Shown here: one piece after another, positions 9,736-23,300 of the stretch
How positions within the stretch are numbered: the stretch's first letter is position 1
How the letters are laid out: each line of letters opens with the position of its first letter
Source: Coenobita brevimanus
Lineage: Eukaryota; Arthropoda; Malacostraca; Decapoda; Coenobitidae
Direction: 5' to 3'
DNA length: 64,000 nucleotides
Assembly (NCBI GenBank): GCA_032717465.1
Contig: CM064713.1
Location: 13,186,872-13,250,871, forward strand
The notes under the pieces: model-generated
The model's input: the letters and a program-made list of their open reading frames with translations, nothing else
What the model was told of the DNA's origin: nothing
The model's database searches: none
Translations under genes and position numbers: made by a program

Positions 9736-12367
9736 GTGAGAGAAGAGATCCAGACAAATGTGGAAGTGTGCATGGAAAAGTTTGGAAGGAATGAGAGAGT
9801 GTTTTTGATCGGTGATATGAATGGTAAAGTAGGGAATGTGAAGGTGGATGGAATAGTTGGTGAGCGGGGTGTGCCTGCTGAGATAGATGAGAATGGCAGT
9901 GCGTTAGTGGACATTTGTGCTGGGAGGGGGTTGGTGATAGCCAATACCCTCTTCAGGCACAATATGATCCACAGGTATACATGGCGAGTGATGAGAAGGG
10001 TGGGTGGTGAACTGAATGAAAGGAAGGCAATGATTGATTATGTATGTGTGGATGAAAGGATGCGAAAATGTGTAATGGATGCAAGAGCTTATAGAGGTTG
10101 GGGGAGTGGACTTTCTGACCACTACTTGGTGGTGGCCAGAATTAAGATCCAATTAGGATGGAGAAATAGAAGGGAAGGACGGGAAGAAGGAGTATTTGTA
10201 AGGAGAGTGGAAAGGTTACAAGCGGATGAGAAAAAGGCAGAGTATAAGAGAGAAGTGGAGGAACGATTGGGCAAATATGAATTGGAGCAGATGGGGGACG
10301 TGGAAGGTGTGTGTACAGAAGAAATATGTGCAGCATGTGATGTGGTGTGTGGGATGAGGAGAAGAGGGAGGGGTGTGCAAGGAACAGCGTGGTGGACTGA
10401 AGAGGTGAGACAGGCTGTGGCACAAAAGAAGAAAGCATACAATGAATGGATGAGAAATAGGGGCGTGGAAGAAGCTGAGAGGCGGAAGAGAGAGTTATAT
10501 GTAGAAAGAAAGAGGTGAAAAGATTAGTAAGAGAGAGTAAGAAGTGAGCGGATGAGGAATTTGGAAGGAACTTGAGTGTAAAGTGGAGGGACTGTAACAA
10601 AATGTTCTGGAAAGAGGTGAAAAGAGTAAGACAGAGTGAAAGTGAAGTAAGCAGGGGAGTGAAAGATAAAAATGGTAGATTACTAGTGGAGAAGGGAGAA
10701 AAAGTGAGCAGACGGAGAGAACACTTTAAGGAATTGTTGAACATAGAGGATGGAAGTAATGCGAGTATAAGTGGCTGGGGAATGGCTGGGAGAAGGAGGG
10801 AGGTGAGAAGACAGGAAGAAATCAGTAGGATAGAAGTTGTGGAAGCAATGAAGAAAGTTAAATTGGGGAAAGCCCCAGGAATTGATGGAGTGTGTGGTGA
10901 AATACTGAAGTATGGGGGAGAGATAGTAGTAGAATGGATGTGGAAGATGTGCAGATTGGCCTGGGAGGAAGGTAGAGTCCCGGAGGATTGGAAGTCAGGT
11001 ATAATTATTCCCTTGTACAAAGGAAAAGGGGAAAAAGAAGTGTGTGGTAATCACAGGGGCATCTGTCTTCTTAGTATAATAGGAAAAGTGTATGGTAGGA
11101 TACTTATAGACAGAGTTAGAGAAAGAACAGAGAAATTAGTTGGAGAAGAACAGGGAGGCTTTAGGAAGGGAAGAGGTTGTGTAGATCAGATATTCATTCT
11201 TAGAGCTTTAGTGGAAAAGTTTCTAGAGAAGGGAAAGAAGTTGTATGTGGCTTTCATGGATTTGGAGAAAGCATATGACAGGGTGGATAGACAAGGATTG
11301 TGGAAAGTATTAAGAATATATGGAGTAGATGGGAAGTTGTTGAATGCTGTGAAGAGTATGTATGATGGTGCTAAGGCTGCAGTGCGTGTGGATTGTGAAC
11401 TGAGCGAATTTTTCTCGTTGAAGGTTGGGTTGAAACAGGGATGTGCCATGTCTCCATGGTTGTTCAGTCTGTACATGGATGGGGGTAATAAAAGAGGTAC
11501 AAGGTAGGGTAGTGGCCCTGGTGAGAGAGGGTAGTGTTAGGAAACTCCCTGTACTGTTGTTTGCAGATGATACTGTGTTGTTGGGTGAAGACGAAGGAGA
11601 GCTGCAAGGCTTGGTGGATGAGTTTGGGAGAGTGTGTAAGAAACGGAATCTAAAGGTGAATGTAGAGAAGAGTAAAGTGATGGTCTTTGAGAGAGGTGAA
11701 GTCAGTGAATGTACAGCGAGGTTGGATGGTGAGTAATTGGAAAATGTGAGTACGTTTAAGTACTTGGATAGTGTGATGAGTAAGGATGGAGGTTTGAAGG
11801 GTGAAGTGCTTGAAAGGGTACAGCAGGGAAGAAAGGTTGCTGGTTCCTTGAAAGCAGTGATAAGAAGCAGGGAAGTGAGCATGGAAGTGAAAAAGTTACT
11901 ACATGACAGTATTGTGATGCCAACTCTAACGTATGGAAGTGAAGCTTGGACGTTGCTGGAAGGACACAAGTCAAGAGTGAGAACAGTGGAAATGAGTTAT
12001 TTAAGAGGAGCCTGTGGAGTCACATGGAGAGACAGGCTGACAAATGAGGATATAAAGGAGCGTTGTGGTGTGGATGTGGATGTGATAGGAAGCGTTAGGA
12101 GGAGTACACTGAGGTGGTTTGGCCATGTGGAGAGGATGGAGGGTGAAAGACTGACGAAGAGAGTGTATGTGAGTGAGGTGGAGGGGGGAAGAGGGAGGGG
12201 GAGGCCGAGGATGAGATGGAAGGATGGGGTGGAGAGGTATATGAGAGAGGGGGCTGTGAGTTGGGACCGGGGCAGTGAAATGGCGGGGGACAGGGCGACG
12301 TGGAGGTGATTTGTTTGTGGCCACCCCGAACGGGATTGAGGCGTCTGGCAATAGATAGATAGATAGA
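9736..12367 (+). mobile_element. RTE-like LINE, long copy R2
   Basis: Covers the second half of the endonuclease domain (VFLIGDMNGKVGN; SDHYLVV), the linker, the reverse transcriptase (GKAPGIDGVCGEILK; EEQGGFRKGRGCVDQIF; FADDTVLL) and the C-terminal domain. The ORF is split over 9625-10518, 10572-11507, 11443-11736 and 11737-12309 by stops and frameshifts. It ends in GGCGTCTGGCAATAG plus (GATA)n. An 11-bp target duplication, TAGAACTCAGA, lies at 9725-9735 and 12368-12378. No RNase H is seen. The APE endonuclease, single ORF and microsatellite tail fit RTE-like elements, but the clade call is tentative. Confidence 0.92.
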
Positions 12368-12378
12368 TAGAACTCAGA

Positions 12379-12713
12379 TTGTGCCTTCATATCCTACCAC
12401 CATGCTGCTGGTGCCAACACTGGAGGAAACAGTCATCAGAGGCCACTAAGGACTAATGAAGTGTTAGCAAACAGTAAGGAGTGGGATACGGAAATGGGTG
12501 TTACGAAAATGTTAATGTAAAACCCATAGTGGTGATGGTGGTGATGGTGATGATGGTGGTGGTAGTAGCTGTTCTGAAACGGGTCCCGTTTGGACAAGTG
12601 CTTTGCGGCCTGCCAGGGCCACAAAGCACTTGCCCCAACGTGAAGCGTGGTTCTGGGATGGCTCCAGTGTGAACAAGTACTAAGCTACCTAACAGCTCCG
12701 CGAGGCTCTTGTC
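12379..12713. other. Intervening DNA with GGT tract and imperfect palindrome
   Basis: Contains a (GGT/GAT)n tract at about 12528-12568 and an inverted repeat: CAAGTGCTTTGCGGCC near 12596 pairs with GGCCACAAAGCACTTG about 5 bp later, with one mismatch. No gene is seen. The palindrome may be a transposon end or hairpin remnant. Confidence 0.6.
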
Positions 12714-14608
12714 CCTATATCTATAGCCAGGCGCCTCAATCCCTTAAGGGGTAACCATAAACAAATCGTCTCCATGTCGCCTTGTTCCCTGCCATTTCGC
12801 AGCCCTCCCTCAGTTCACACACCCCTTTCTCATAAACCTTTCCACTTCATCCCTGCATCTCATCCTCGGTCTCCTCCTTCACCTCACTCAAATACACTCT
12901 CCTCGTTAGTCTCTCGCTCTCCATCCTCCCCACATGACCAAACCACCTCAGTGTATTTCTTCTAATGCTTCCTATCACATCCACATCCACACCACAGCGC
13001 TCCTTCTCTTCTTCATTTGCCAGTCTGTCTCTCCTTGTAACTCCACAAGCTCCTCTCAAATAACCCATTTCCACTGCTCTCACTCTTGAGTTGTGTCCTT
13101 CCAAAAAGGTCCAAGCTTCACTTCCATATGTTTGAGTTGGTATCATAATACTATCAGCCAGCATCTTTTTTACTCCCATGCCCACTTTCCTATTCCTTAT
13201 CAGTGCTTTCAAAGAACCAGCAATCATTTTTCCTTGTTGTACCCTTTCATGGACTTCATCCTCTAAATTTCCATCCTTACTCATAACACTACCCAAGTAC
13301 TTAAACGCACTCACATTTTCCATTTCTCATCATCCAGCCTAACTGTACATTCAGTGACTTCATTTCTCTCGAAGACCACAACTTTACTCTTCCCTACATT
13401 CACCTTTAGATTCCGTTTCTTACACGCTCTCCCAAATTCATTCAGTAAGCTTTGCAGTTCCCCTTCGTCCTCACTTACCAATACCGCATCATCTGAAAAC
13501 AACAGAATAGGAAGATTCCAAACGCTGCCCTCTCTCATTAGGGCCGCTCCAGCATCCACTGTCCTTAATATTTTCCACATTCCTTGTCTATCCACTCTGT
13601 CATATGCGAAATCCATGAAGGCTGCATACAACGTCTTTCTCATTTCTTGAAACATTTCTACTAAAGATCTTAGGACGAATATCTGACCTACACAACCTCT
13701 CCCCTTCCTAACACCTCCCTGCCCTTCTGCAGCTAATTCCTCTGTTATTTCGCTAACTGTCAATAAGTATCTTATATCCTACCATAAACTTATCCTATTA
13801 CACTAAGAAGACAAAATTAATAATGTCCCTATGAATACCACACACTTCTTTTTTCTTTTTTCCCTTGTACAGGGGAATAATTATACCCGACTTCCAATCC
13901 TCCGGGACTCTACCTTCCTCCCAGGGCAGTCTGCACATCTTCTACATCCACTCCACTGCTATCTCTCCCAACCTTTAGCATTTCACCACACACTCCATCA
14001 ATTCCCTGAGCTTTCCCCATCTTAACTTTCTTCATTGCTTCCACTACTTCCATCCTACTGGTCTCTTCCTCCCTTCCCATCTCCCTCCTTCTCCCAGCCA
14101 TTCCCCACCCACTTATACTCGCACTACTTTCATTCTCTATGTTTAAGTGTTCTCTCCATCTGCTCACTTTTTTTTCCATCTCCACTAGCAATCTACCATT
14201 TACATCTCTCCATTACCAAACTCTTTATCATCCTAACACTTTACTTCCTTCCCTAATATTTTTATATTATCTCCTCTTTACATTCGATTCCTTCCAAATT
14301 CCTCATCCACTGTCTTCTTACTCTTACTAACCTTTTCACCTCTCATTTTCTCCATATATAACTCTTTATTTCACATCTTAACTTCATGCCTCTGCATACC
14401 ATCCACTCACTATATGCTTTCGTTTTTTGCATCACAGCTTGTCTCACCTCTTCATTCCACGATGCCGTTCCTAGCACCACCTTTCGTCTTCTCTTCACCC
14501 CACACACCACCTCACACGCTGCACAGATTTCTTCTGAATATCTTGCACACATCTTCCACCTCCGTACCTGCTCCAAATCATATTTACCCAATTGTTCCTC
14601 CACTTCTT

Positions 14609-14732
<124 letters not shown>

Positions 14733-15456
14733 CACCCTCTTGCAACCTTTCTACCCTCTTTGTACGGGCTACTTCCTCCTGTTCCTCCACTGCACTTGAC
14801 CACCACCAAGTGGTGTTCAGAAAGTCCACTTCCCCAACCTCTGTATGCTCTTGCATCCATTACATACCCTTCTCACTCTGTCATCCACAAACCCATAGTC
14901 GATCACTGCCTTCCGTTCATCCAGTTCACCACCCACCCTTCTCATCACTCGCCACGTATACCTGTGTATAATTTACGAGTAGTGCCTAAAGAGGGTATTG
15001 GCTGTCACCAACCCTCTTCCAGCACAAATGTCCACTAGAGCACTGCCATTCTCATCCACATCTGCAGGCACATCCCACTCACCAACTACTACATTCACCT
15101 TCACATTCCCTACTTTTCCATTCATATCTCGTCAAAAACGCTCATTCCTTTCAACTTTTCCTTGCACGCTTCCACATTTTCTAAGAACACTTCTTTCACT
15201 CTGCTTGCGTTGGCACACACACACACAATCGTCCACGTTCGTAATCCTACTTTCAGTCTTACCCATACAATCCTAGTATCAACTGATCCATACTCTCCTT
15301 CCATCTCTTACGCATAAAAATACATGCTTCCTCTTTTGCCCTGTCATTCTCACCTTTCCCGCACATTATACCCCATCCATACTCCCACTCTCTCATCTCT
15401 CCATTTAATTTCAGTTAATCCATATATGTCCACTTTTGCACCCTCAAGCACCAAGG

Positions 15457-15458
<2 letters not shown>

Positions 15459-15516
<58 letters not shown>
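15459..15516. repeat. (CT)n microsatellite inside RTE copy R3
   Basis: About 29 CT units in the N-terminal endonuclease region. The homologous position in copies R8 and R9 is a short GAAAGAGAGAAAG/CTCTCTTTC tract, so the microsatellite grew from a coding seed. Confidence 0.95.
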
Positions 15517-15520
<4 letters not shown>

Positions 15521-15718
15521 CCTCATCATTCGCACCCTTCACATTCCATGTTGCAATCCGTATCGTGTCCTTTGTTCGGTCTTTGGTCGTCATCTGTTTG
15601 TCAGTCCTGGTCCGAGGCTTCTTGTGTGTATTTTTAGTTAGCTGTTTTCCTGGGAGAAGCACTAACCCCCCGCCAACCCACTTGTTGACACATAGGGAAC
15701 AGGTGTTGGTTGGTTAAA

Positions 15719-15800
15719 AGGTTACCACCCTGTGTATTAAATTATTTCCTAGTTTACAGGAAATCATTTGGCTTGCCACTCACCACAGAGCTACCCTGAA
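15719..15800 (-). mobile_element. SINE/LINE head module, copy C
   Basis: On the minus strand this carries the head words seen in the SINE family (GACAAGCC-type start, TTTCCTGTAAAC, GGTGGTAACC). It lies directly upstream of the 5' leader of RTE copy R3, as also happens at 54320-54420. The head may therefore belong to the 5' region of the RTE family. Confidence 0.55.
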
Positions 15801-15889
15801 ATAGAGTACCGCTACACTATGTGGGTGGATGATGGGCGCCCCCATACCTACCACAAAGGGTCATGCTTTGATAATAAATGTTGATAAGA

Positions 15890-16490
15890 GAGAAGTGATG
15901 TCTGTATAGGAAGCTAATTCTCAGTGTGATGCGACGGTGAATAGAGAGAGACCTGAATTGGCAAGAGAGTTAATTTTTTCCTTGGTGCAATAATAGAAAT
16001 GAGATAAATGCTAAAAGAAAGTGGAAAGTAGAGTGGCACAAGGAAGAAAGTGGCCTGTGCTTTGAGGGCACTGATACTAAAGAGAGGTCTGAGTGTGAAG
16101 GCTGCATGAAGATAAGAGGATTGCATAAAGGTGTTTTAGTGCCCCCATTAAGGTATGGGTGTGAGATTTTAGTGAGGCACGAGAATGAGAAGTCATGAGT
16201 AAGAACAATGGAAATGGAGTTATTGAGGACCATATGTGAAGCACATAAGTTAGTGTGTACAAGATGTAATTAGAGAAAGACATGGAGTTACGAAGTGTCT
16301 TGACAGTAGAACTGAAGAGTGTTCAGGTGGTACGGCAGGTTGAGAAAAGCTGTAAGTAGGGTGATGAAACAGCTATCTGTGAGCGAGTTTGATGGCGGAA
16401 GAAGGCGTGGTAGGCCAAGATGGTGGATCGATATGGTAAATTAGTAGGCCTATGTAAGCAAGCACAGTGTGGAGTCGTGGTACTTGAAAT
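15890..16490 (+). mobile_element. Highly decayed LINE C-terminal fragment
   Basis: Broken translations follow the order of the RTE-like C-terminal domain: ALRALILKRGLSVK, then a GMGVRF equivalent of YGSEAW, then RVFRWYGRL and RRRGRPRWWIDMV. Stops and shifts are everywhere, so it is an old copy or a distant sister family. No tail or target duplication is visible. Confidence 0.6.
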
Positions 16491-16859
16491 GACGAAAGTG
16501 AGTTGTTGGATTGACCTTGCCTGATAGGTGTTGCGAATTACTTCTGTATAAAAGAGGTGCCGATCATCATGGCTGTGAGGTAGAATACATATTCCAGAAG
16601 CTTGAATGGCAAATGAATGGGTGTGTCGCCCATTTCACTAAAGATGCTGTTAATTAGTTCTCCCTCTACCATATCCTTTTTCTTTTCTTGCTTTGTGGAT
16701 CCCTCACCCCACCCTAACAGGGGAAAAAGACGTAGGAATGATGATGAAACGAGAAACAGGTGAAGGCAGTGACATTGCGGGCAGGAAGCGTGGTGACCGG
16801 TACACACCAAAAAAAAAAAAAATAATAATATTAAATAAAAATAAACAAATAAATAAAAG
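16491..16859. other. Intervening DNA, no gene recognised
   Basis: Contains a short A-rich stretch (16807-16822) followed by AATAATAATATTAAAT. It precedes the next LINE and may be the poly(A) tail of an unrecognised retroposon. Confidence 0.35.
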
Positions 16860-18225
16860 AACACAGTGTGTGAAGTATGATGAAGGAGGGGTAGTGGTGA
16901 ACAGTGGGGATATTAAAGATGCATGGAGACAGCATTATATCCGGTTGTTGAATGGGGAGTTTGACTGGGACAGAGAAGGTTTGGAGCCAGTAGATCCAGT
17001 GTTTGGCCCTTAGCCTTTGACGCTGCTACTGTGAGTGAGGCAACAGGCAGGATGCAGGTGGGGAAGGCAGCAGGTGTGTCTGGGTTGACTGCTGAAATGC
17101 TGAAGGCCTCAGGGTATATAGGAGTGAGGTTAGTCACTGATCTGATAAATATGATTGTATATGAGTGTGTTGTCCCAGATGGTTGGCTGAAGAGTGTAAC
17201 TGTAAATGTGTACAAGGGGAAGAGTGATGCCCTGGAAAGAGGAAATTACAGAAGTATAAGGCTTTTAGATCAGATAATGAAGGTAATGGAGAGAGTTCTA
17301 GAAGGTATGATTAAAGAAAGAGTGAATATTGATGAGATACAATTTGGGTTTATTCCAGGCAGGGGAACCACTGACGCCATATTCATTATTCGACAGCTTC
17401 AGGAGAAATATATAGGAAAGATAAGGGAACTGTACTTTTTGTTGATTCGGAGAAGGCCTTTGACAGAGTCCCTAGAGAAGTGGTGAAGTGGGCAATGAGA
17501 AAGCTTGGGTGGTTATGACGATGTATGTGGGTGCTCGCACCCAGTTAAGAATAAATGGAAATTTGAGTGGGGAGTTTTCCGTGAATATTGGTGTGCATCA
17601 GGGGTCAATTTGGAGTCCCTTGTTTATCATGGTACTTGAAGCCCTCTCACGTGACTTCAGAAATGGACTTCCGTGGGAGATGTTGTATGCTGATGACGGT
17701 GTTGAATGCAGAGAATGAAAGAGAGGCAGAGGAAAGATTTAGGAAGTGGAGAGGTGGTATGGGGCACAAGGGCTTATGAGTAAATGCAGATAAAACAAGT
17801 GATAGCTAGTGTTGGTGGCGGTACTGTCAAAGAAGAAGGAGAGTGGCAATGTGCAATTTGCCACAAAGGCGTGGGAAGTAATTCCATCTTGAGCAGTGTC
17901 AGTGATTAGCGGGTGCATAAGATAATGTAGTGGTATTAGAGATAGGCTGTGAGATAATGCTGATTTTATGTGCGGCGTGTCGGGGAGAGCAGGTGATTGT
18001 CAGGCGTGAAAGGATTAAACTTGCTGGTGTGTCTCTTGAGTGTGTGGAAGAGTCTTGTTATTTGGGGCACATGTTATGTGCCGGAGGTGGGGCTGGGATG
18101 AGAAGTGGTTGGAAGAAGTTCAAGGAGCTGTTGCCTCTCCTGACATTGAGAGGGCTCTTCCTGCGTGCTAAGGGGTCTTTGTATGCAGCATGTTAGGAGT
18201 GTAATGCTATATGAGAGTGAGGCCC
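16860..18225 (+). mobile_element. Second LINE family, partial reverse transcriptase with Cys-rich insert
   Basis: Frames 16693-17013, 17031-17486, 17488-17718 and 17930-18196 encode a different reverse transcriptase: GKAAGVSGLTAEMLKASG, NIDEIQFGFIPGRGTTDAIF, then LYADD near 17685. After the catalytic domain a small CAICHKGVGSNSI-like segment (about 17850) resembles the Cys-rich insert I recall in a widespread animal LINE. The C-terminal part (CYLGHMLCAGGG) follows. At least four stops or shifts make it inactive, and the endonuclease half is missing. Confidence 0.8.
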
Positions 18226-18680
18226 GTACTTATAAAAACAATCATAAAATTTGTCTTAGAACGAAGTCCTAAAAACGAGTCATAAGTACAGAGTCTTCGT
18301 CATAAACTTGCGTCTCAGTGTCGCTAAGCTAGAGGTGTGGTAAATGTAGCAACTGATTTCTGTGAAACTGTTATTAAAATCCGATTAACAGCAGAGAAAA
18401 TAGGCCGTAAAATGTATGAAAGTATCATGTAATATATAAATTAATTTTTTGTTAAAAACATAAGGAAATAATTTCAATAACAGGAAGTATATATTTGCCT
18501 GCAGTGTTTGAGTGCGAGCGATAGCCTGGGTCATAAACATGGCAAACGTGGTCACTCTTGGACTCCCGTCAGGACCGCCATAGCGTGCAGACGTTTGTTG
18601 TGGTGTTCTGCTTTGCCGAAATAGTTAGCTTTCTGTGGTAAACCTAGCTCATATACAGTTTTCTACAGAACGCCAGAGGG

Positions 18681-20336
18681 ATGTGTGATCCACCTGTGGA
18701 TCCGGGAGGAGTGTCGCAATTACAACATATGGACGAGTCCTCCGCCGGTGTCAAGAGGACCCGTGACTCTTCTTCCGGGGATGGTGGGGAATCTACTCAC
18801 GTAAAATCTACTAGGGGCTCTGCCTACCACCCTCCTACATCATCAGGTGAGCCCCAAGGCGATGTTTTTGCAGTTTTTCATATCCAGGAGGCTTCTGGGT
18901 CTAGGGTATTTACTGCCCCTGCCTCCAAGATCACTGAGTACTTGGTCACAGCACCCTTTGCTAAGTGGCGCCGTGCCGATAAAACAATCATCAAAGGAAA
19001 TGGCATAACATTGGAGGTGCAGATCCGGGAGACGGACTTGTGTAAAATAAATCCCCCCATGGAACAGCTAGGTGAACTTGGCCCCTGGAAGGTGAAATGT
19101 CGAAGGCTACGGGAATGGGAGGTGGGTACAGGTACTTACACCTTTGGCACTATAGGCCCTATTGCCCGCGAATGTTCAGTAGCTGATCTCGCCACAGACA
19201 TCAACATCCTGCAGCGCAACCATGATCGACCCCTGGAGTCGTGTCGTCTGGTGGAGGTGGTTCGGCTCCCGGCCAGATTTCCTGCACCAGGTGAACCAAA
19301 GGACTCCACAACACTGCAGCTTCGATTCGCAGGTCCCTTACCATCGCGTGTGGTTTATGGTGGGGTGTCTTTCCGGGTAAGTCCTTATACTTTTCCCGTC
19401 TATCGTTGCTTTCGGTGTCATGCTTTTGGTCATGGGTCTGCCACATGTAAATCTGGCTATCGTTGTTCTATGTGTAGTGGCAACCACAAATTTCGATCGA
19501 ATGATGGTACCACTTGCGCCTTAGACCCACACTGCTACTTGTGTGGTGGTGCCCATAGGCCGGTCTCGCATGTGTGTCCAGTCTATCGCATGGCCTTGAC
19601 TGTCGACCGTGAAGGCAGGACCTCTTCAACACCCATGGCAGACATCAATAAGACCCTGCATGCCCTTCCAGCCACCTACCGACCGGATCACCTTGTTTCC
19701 GGAGGAAAGTTATATCTGCCGGCTCGTTTGGAAAATGCCCCCCAAAACTGCTTCAGGGCCCCCTCGCGTGCCCCTGACCACTGTAGTTCCTCATCCATAG
19801 GATCGGGGTTGACTCGTCCTTCGGTGGGAATACCCGTTAAGAATCGGTTTGGCATTTTGGAAGAACAGGACAACAGGAATGTAACAACAGATTTAGGTAC
19901 CTGGGATTCAGAACCCTCATGAACCACGCAGGCTGATACGCCTGCCCAGAGATTATCATATTCAGCAGGTGTCCACTCGGCCCCGAAGTTAACGCGCTCT
20001 CGTGTGCCTGAATGTCATCATCATCACTCATGTTTCCCAGTAGACAGGACCCCGACGGATGAGATCTTGCCAGCTCCACTCCCCTCCCCAGGTCAACAAC
20101 AGGAACGGGCCCCTCATCGTGCCCATGCAACCTGCACCCCGACAGCCAGACCCCAGCGACCTACTTCACCGCCCCCTCCCCTCGGTAGCCAGCTGCGACC
20201 TCTCCCCGCTATGGACCTTGCTGCCCTTCTCCAGATCATCATCGATGCCATCTCCTCTTATCTTCAGGGAACCTCACCCAAGGACATCTGTGAGCAACTC
20301 ATGCCCAGGTTATTCTCTCTCACACCATCTTCTTAA
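18681..20336 (+). pseudogene. I-like LINE ORF1, gag-like RNA-binding protein, one premature stop
   Basis: A 551-codon frame broken only by an in-frame TGA at 19920-19922 (codon 414). The same frame continues open to TAA at 20336. The first part encodes three Cys/His knuckles in a row: CFRCHAFGHGSATC near 19400-19450, CSMCSGNHKF after it, and CYLCGGAHRPVSHVC near 19540. Such knuckles bind the element RNA in gag-like ORF1 proteins. The tail after the stop is Pro-rich and ends in a short helical stretch (LAALLQIIIDAISSYLQG). Confidence 0.88.
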
Positions 20337-20359
20337 ACTCCACTTCTCAGTCTTTTACC

Positions 20360-23300
20360 ATGGTGGTGTGGAACGCCCATTCAATATTGAGAAAAACCCA
20401 CGAATTTAAGATGTTTATGAATGAACTACTCCCTTCGGTTATTGGGGTGAGTGAAACGTGGTTACATTCACATCTTCACTTTAATCTTAGGGGATACACT
20501 GTAGTAAGACAGGATAGGATGGCTCAACAAGGGGGAGGCTTGGCTTTATTGGTTAGGGAAGGCATTCACTGTAGGTCCTTTCCCCTCATCGCTTGTCACA
20601 ATGAAGTTCTGGAGACCTTGGGTGCACAGGTAGAGCTGCAGGGACATCGAGTTTCCTTGCTACTGTTATACAACCCCTGCCACACTCTTACAGTCGCCGA
20701 ATTAACTCATTACCTTGATCAGCTCCCTTCGCCAGCACTGGTCTTTGGTGACTTCAATGCCCGTCACTCCCTGTGGGAACCTGACCTCCCTTGTAGCTCT
20801 ATCAATGCCTCCGGTTCATCCCTGTTTTCTTACCTGCTACAGTCGGACAGGTACACTCTTCCCTCCCCGACGGGCCTCAAGACCCATTACGATCCACACA
20901 CAGGAATGGGTTCAGTTTTAGACCTGTGCATAGGGGATGTTTACTTTCAAGGGGCGGAGTTTACCGTGGGACCCTTTATGGGTAGCGATCATCTCCCACT
21001 GATAATCCACTTCCCTGACATGTCAGTTTCCACCTCGGTTCCCACGAGCCCTCGTTGGCATCTGTAGGATGGTGGTTGGACGAAGTTTTCTGCGAACTTG
21101 ACGGATTCTTCGCCGGTGCTTCATTCTCCCTTAAATATTGCTGCGGGTGCTTTCTCAGACTGGTTGATAGCGGCAGGCAAGAATACATTTTCACTAGTCA
21201 CATCCCGTCAGATGCCACGGTGCGGTGTCCCTTGGTGGACAGAGGAGTGTCACCGGGTGGTAGTAGCAAAGTACCGGGGTTGGCGCGCATGGCAGACCTG
21301 CCTATCTGAGGGAAACTGGATTCAGTATCGTCAGCTAAATGCAGAATGCATTCGTACCGTCACAGCCGCAAAACGAAAAGCTTGGGCAACTTTTGTAGCC
21401 TCGCTATCATTTCCCACCTCCTCCACTCGCACCTGGCGTTTTTTGCGGGCCATGAAGGGTAAGCTGACCTCCTTCTCATATCCACTAACTCTAGATGGTG
21501 TAGATCTACTTACTACCACAGGGAAAGCTGACGCACTTGCACGACATTACAGCATGTCTATTAGTATCCCTGCTCCCCTCCCTGACTTGCCCTGGGTCAT
21601 GCATGTGGTTGAGGTAGCTGAAGCAGAGCCCTCCCCCACGGAGTTGTCGTCCCCTATCACTTCCCATGAGTTGACAGTTGCAATCCGTGCACTGCCCCCA
21701 CGCAAAGCTGCTGGACCGGATAATATACTGTATGAATTCCTGACCCACCTTCCCTCTGTGGGATATGATCTCCTCCTAAAGCTGCTAAACGACAGCTGGC
21801 AGATGGGGGTCTTTCCCACGGCATGGAAACATGCCTCCATTCTCCCGTTTCCAAAGCCAGGGAAAGACCCCACCCTGCTTAGTAGCTACAGGCCAATAGC
21901 ACTTCTCTCCTGCCTTGGAAAACTCATGGAACGGGTGGTAAGTAATAGGTTACATTGGTGGGCAGAGAAACAGGGTCTTCTCCTGGAGGAGCAATGTGGC
22001 TTCCGGCCAGGACGTGGCACTCTGGATGTCCTTCATCAACTTGAGCATTTCATCCATGTTACATATAGAAGTAAACAAGTTATGTTGGTTCTTTTTATCG
22101 ACCTGGCAGGGACCTTCGATTCTGCTTCCCATGAGGGGATCCTGTATAATTTATCGAGACTGGGGATAGTGGGGAAGCCTCTGACTTGGTTCCGTAGTTT
22201 CCTCTCAGGTAGAACCTTCTCAGTTTCCCTTGGGGGGATAACATCTTCTTCGTTCCCGGTTCGTAGAGGGGTACCTCAGGGGTCGGTCTTGAGTCCCTTC
22301 CTCTTTAACATGTTGTTGTCCACACTTCCCCGTCCTCCAGGCACCTCCCTCCTAGTATATGCAGATGACTTAACCCTCTTCAGCTCAGCATCCACTCTGC
22401 TAGAGGCGCAGGACTGTCTCCAGTCGGGGATTAACACCCTACTAACCTGGTTTGCGAATTGGGGATTCAGGGTTAATGTAGACAAGAGTGTTCTAATGTT
22501 TTTCACCCTTAGACGTGCACTACCCTCTCTGCCCACTATTCATATTCATGACACCCCGGTCCCTCTCAGGCGTCACCATACTTTCCTGGGGCTCCGACTT
22601 GATGGCCCAGTTTTGACTTGGAAGGCACACATTGATTATTTACGGGTCTCCTGTATGAAGCGCCTTTCCCTCATGAAATGCTTAACTGGCTTCCGATGGG
22701 GCGCCTCCCGGGAAATCCTGTTGAAGTTTTACCGAACATATATTAGGAGCAAACTGGACTATGGCTGTACCATATATGGATCCGCATCCCCCTCCCTTTT
22801 ACGTAAGCTTGACACAATTCAAAACTCTGACCTCCGGACAGCACTTGGAGCACTCTGTTCTTCGCCAGCCATTGCAATTCATGCAGAGGCAAATGTGTTG
22901 CCCCTGGAGTGATGGCGAGTGTTCCAAGACTGCTCATTCCTATATAGAAGTCTCTCCTCTTCCCCTTCCCATCCCTTGGCTATACTATATGCCCATCCTA
23001 GTATCACCCATGATGATCCATCCTGGCCTCTACGTTCCCGTGTTCCATTCCTCATCCGTGCTTTGCAATCCTTTTGCCGATTGTCCTTGCCTCTGCCTCA
23101 TCCTTTCCCCATGTCTCCTGTCTCTCCAGTTCCCCCTTGGTTCCCACTTCCCTCCTTTTTTCACTTACACCTCCATGTTCCGTTTACTAAGTCCACTGAC
23201 TGTCCCAATGCCCTACCCCTCTTTGGTGAACTAGTGTCCCTCCGATATGCTAACTTTATTCAAATTTTTACAGATGGCTCTCATGTCCCCTTCCCACCCT

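Noticed and set aside
10142..11020. 292-codon Ser/Pro/Leu-rich minus-strand ORF, and similar ones at 29837-30475 and 44786-45544
   Set aside because: They are antisense shadows of the RTE reverse transcriptase and linker.
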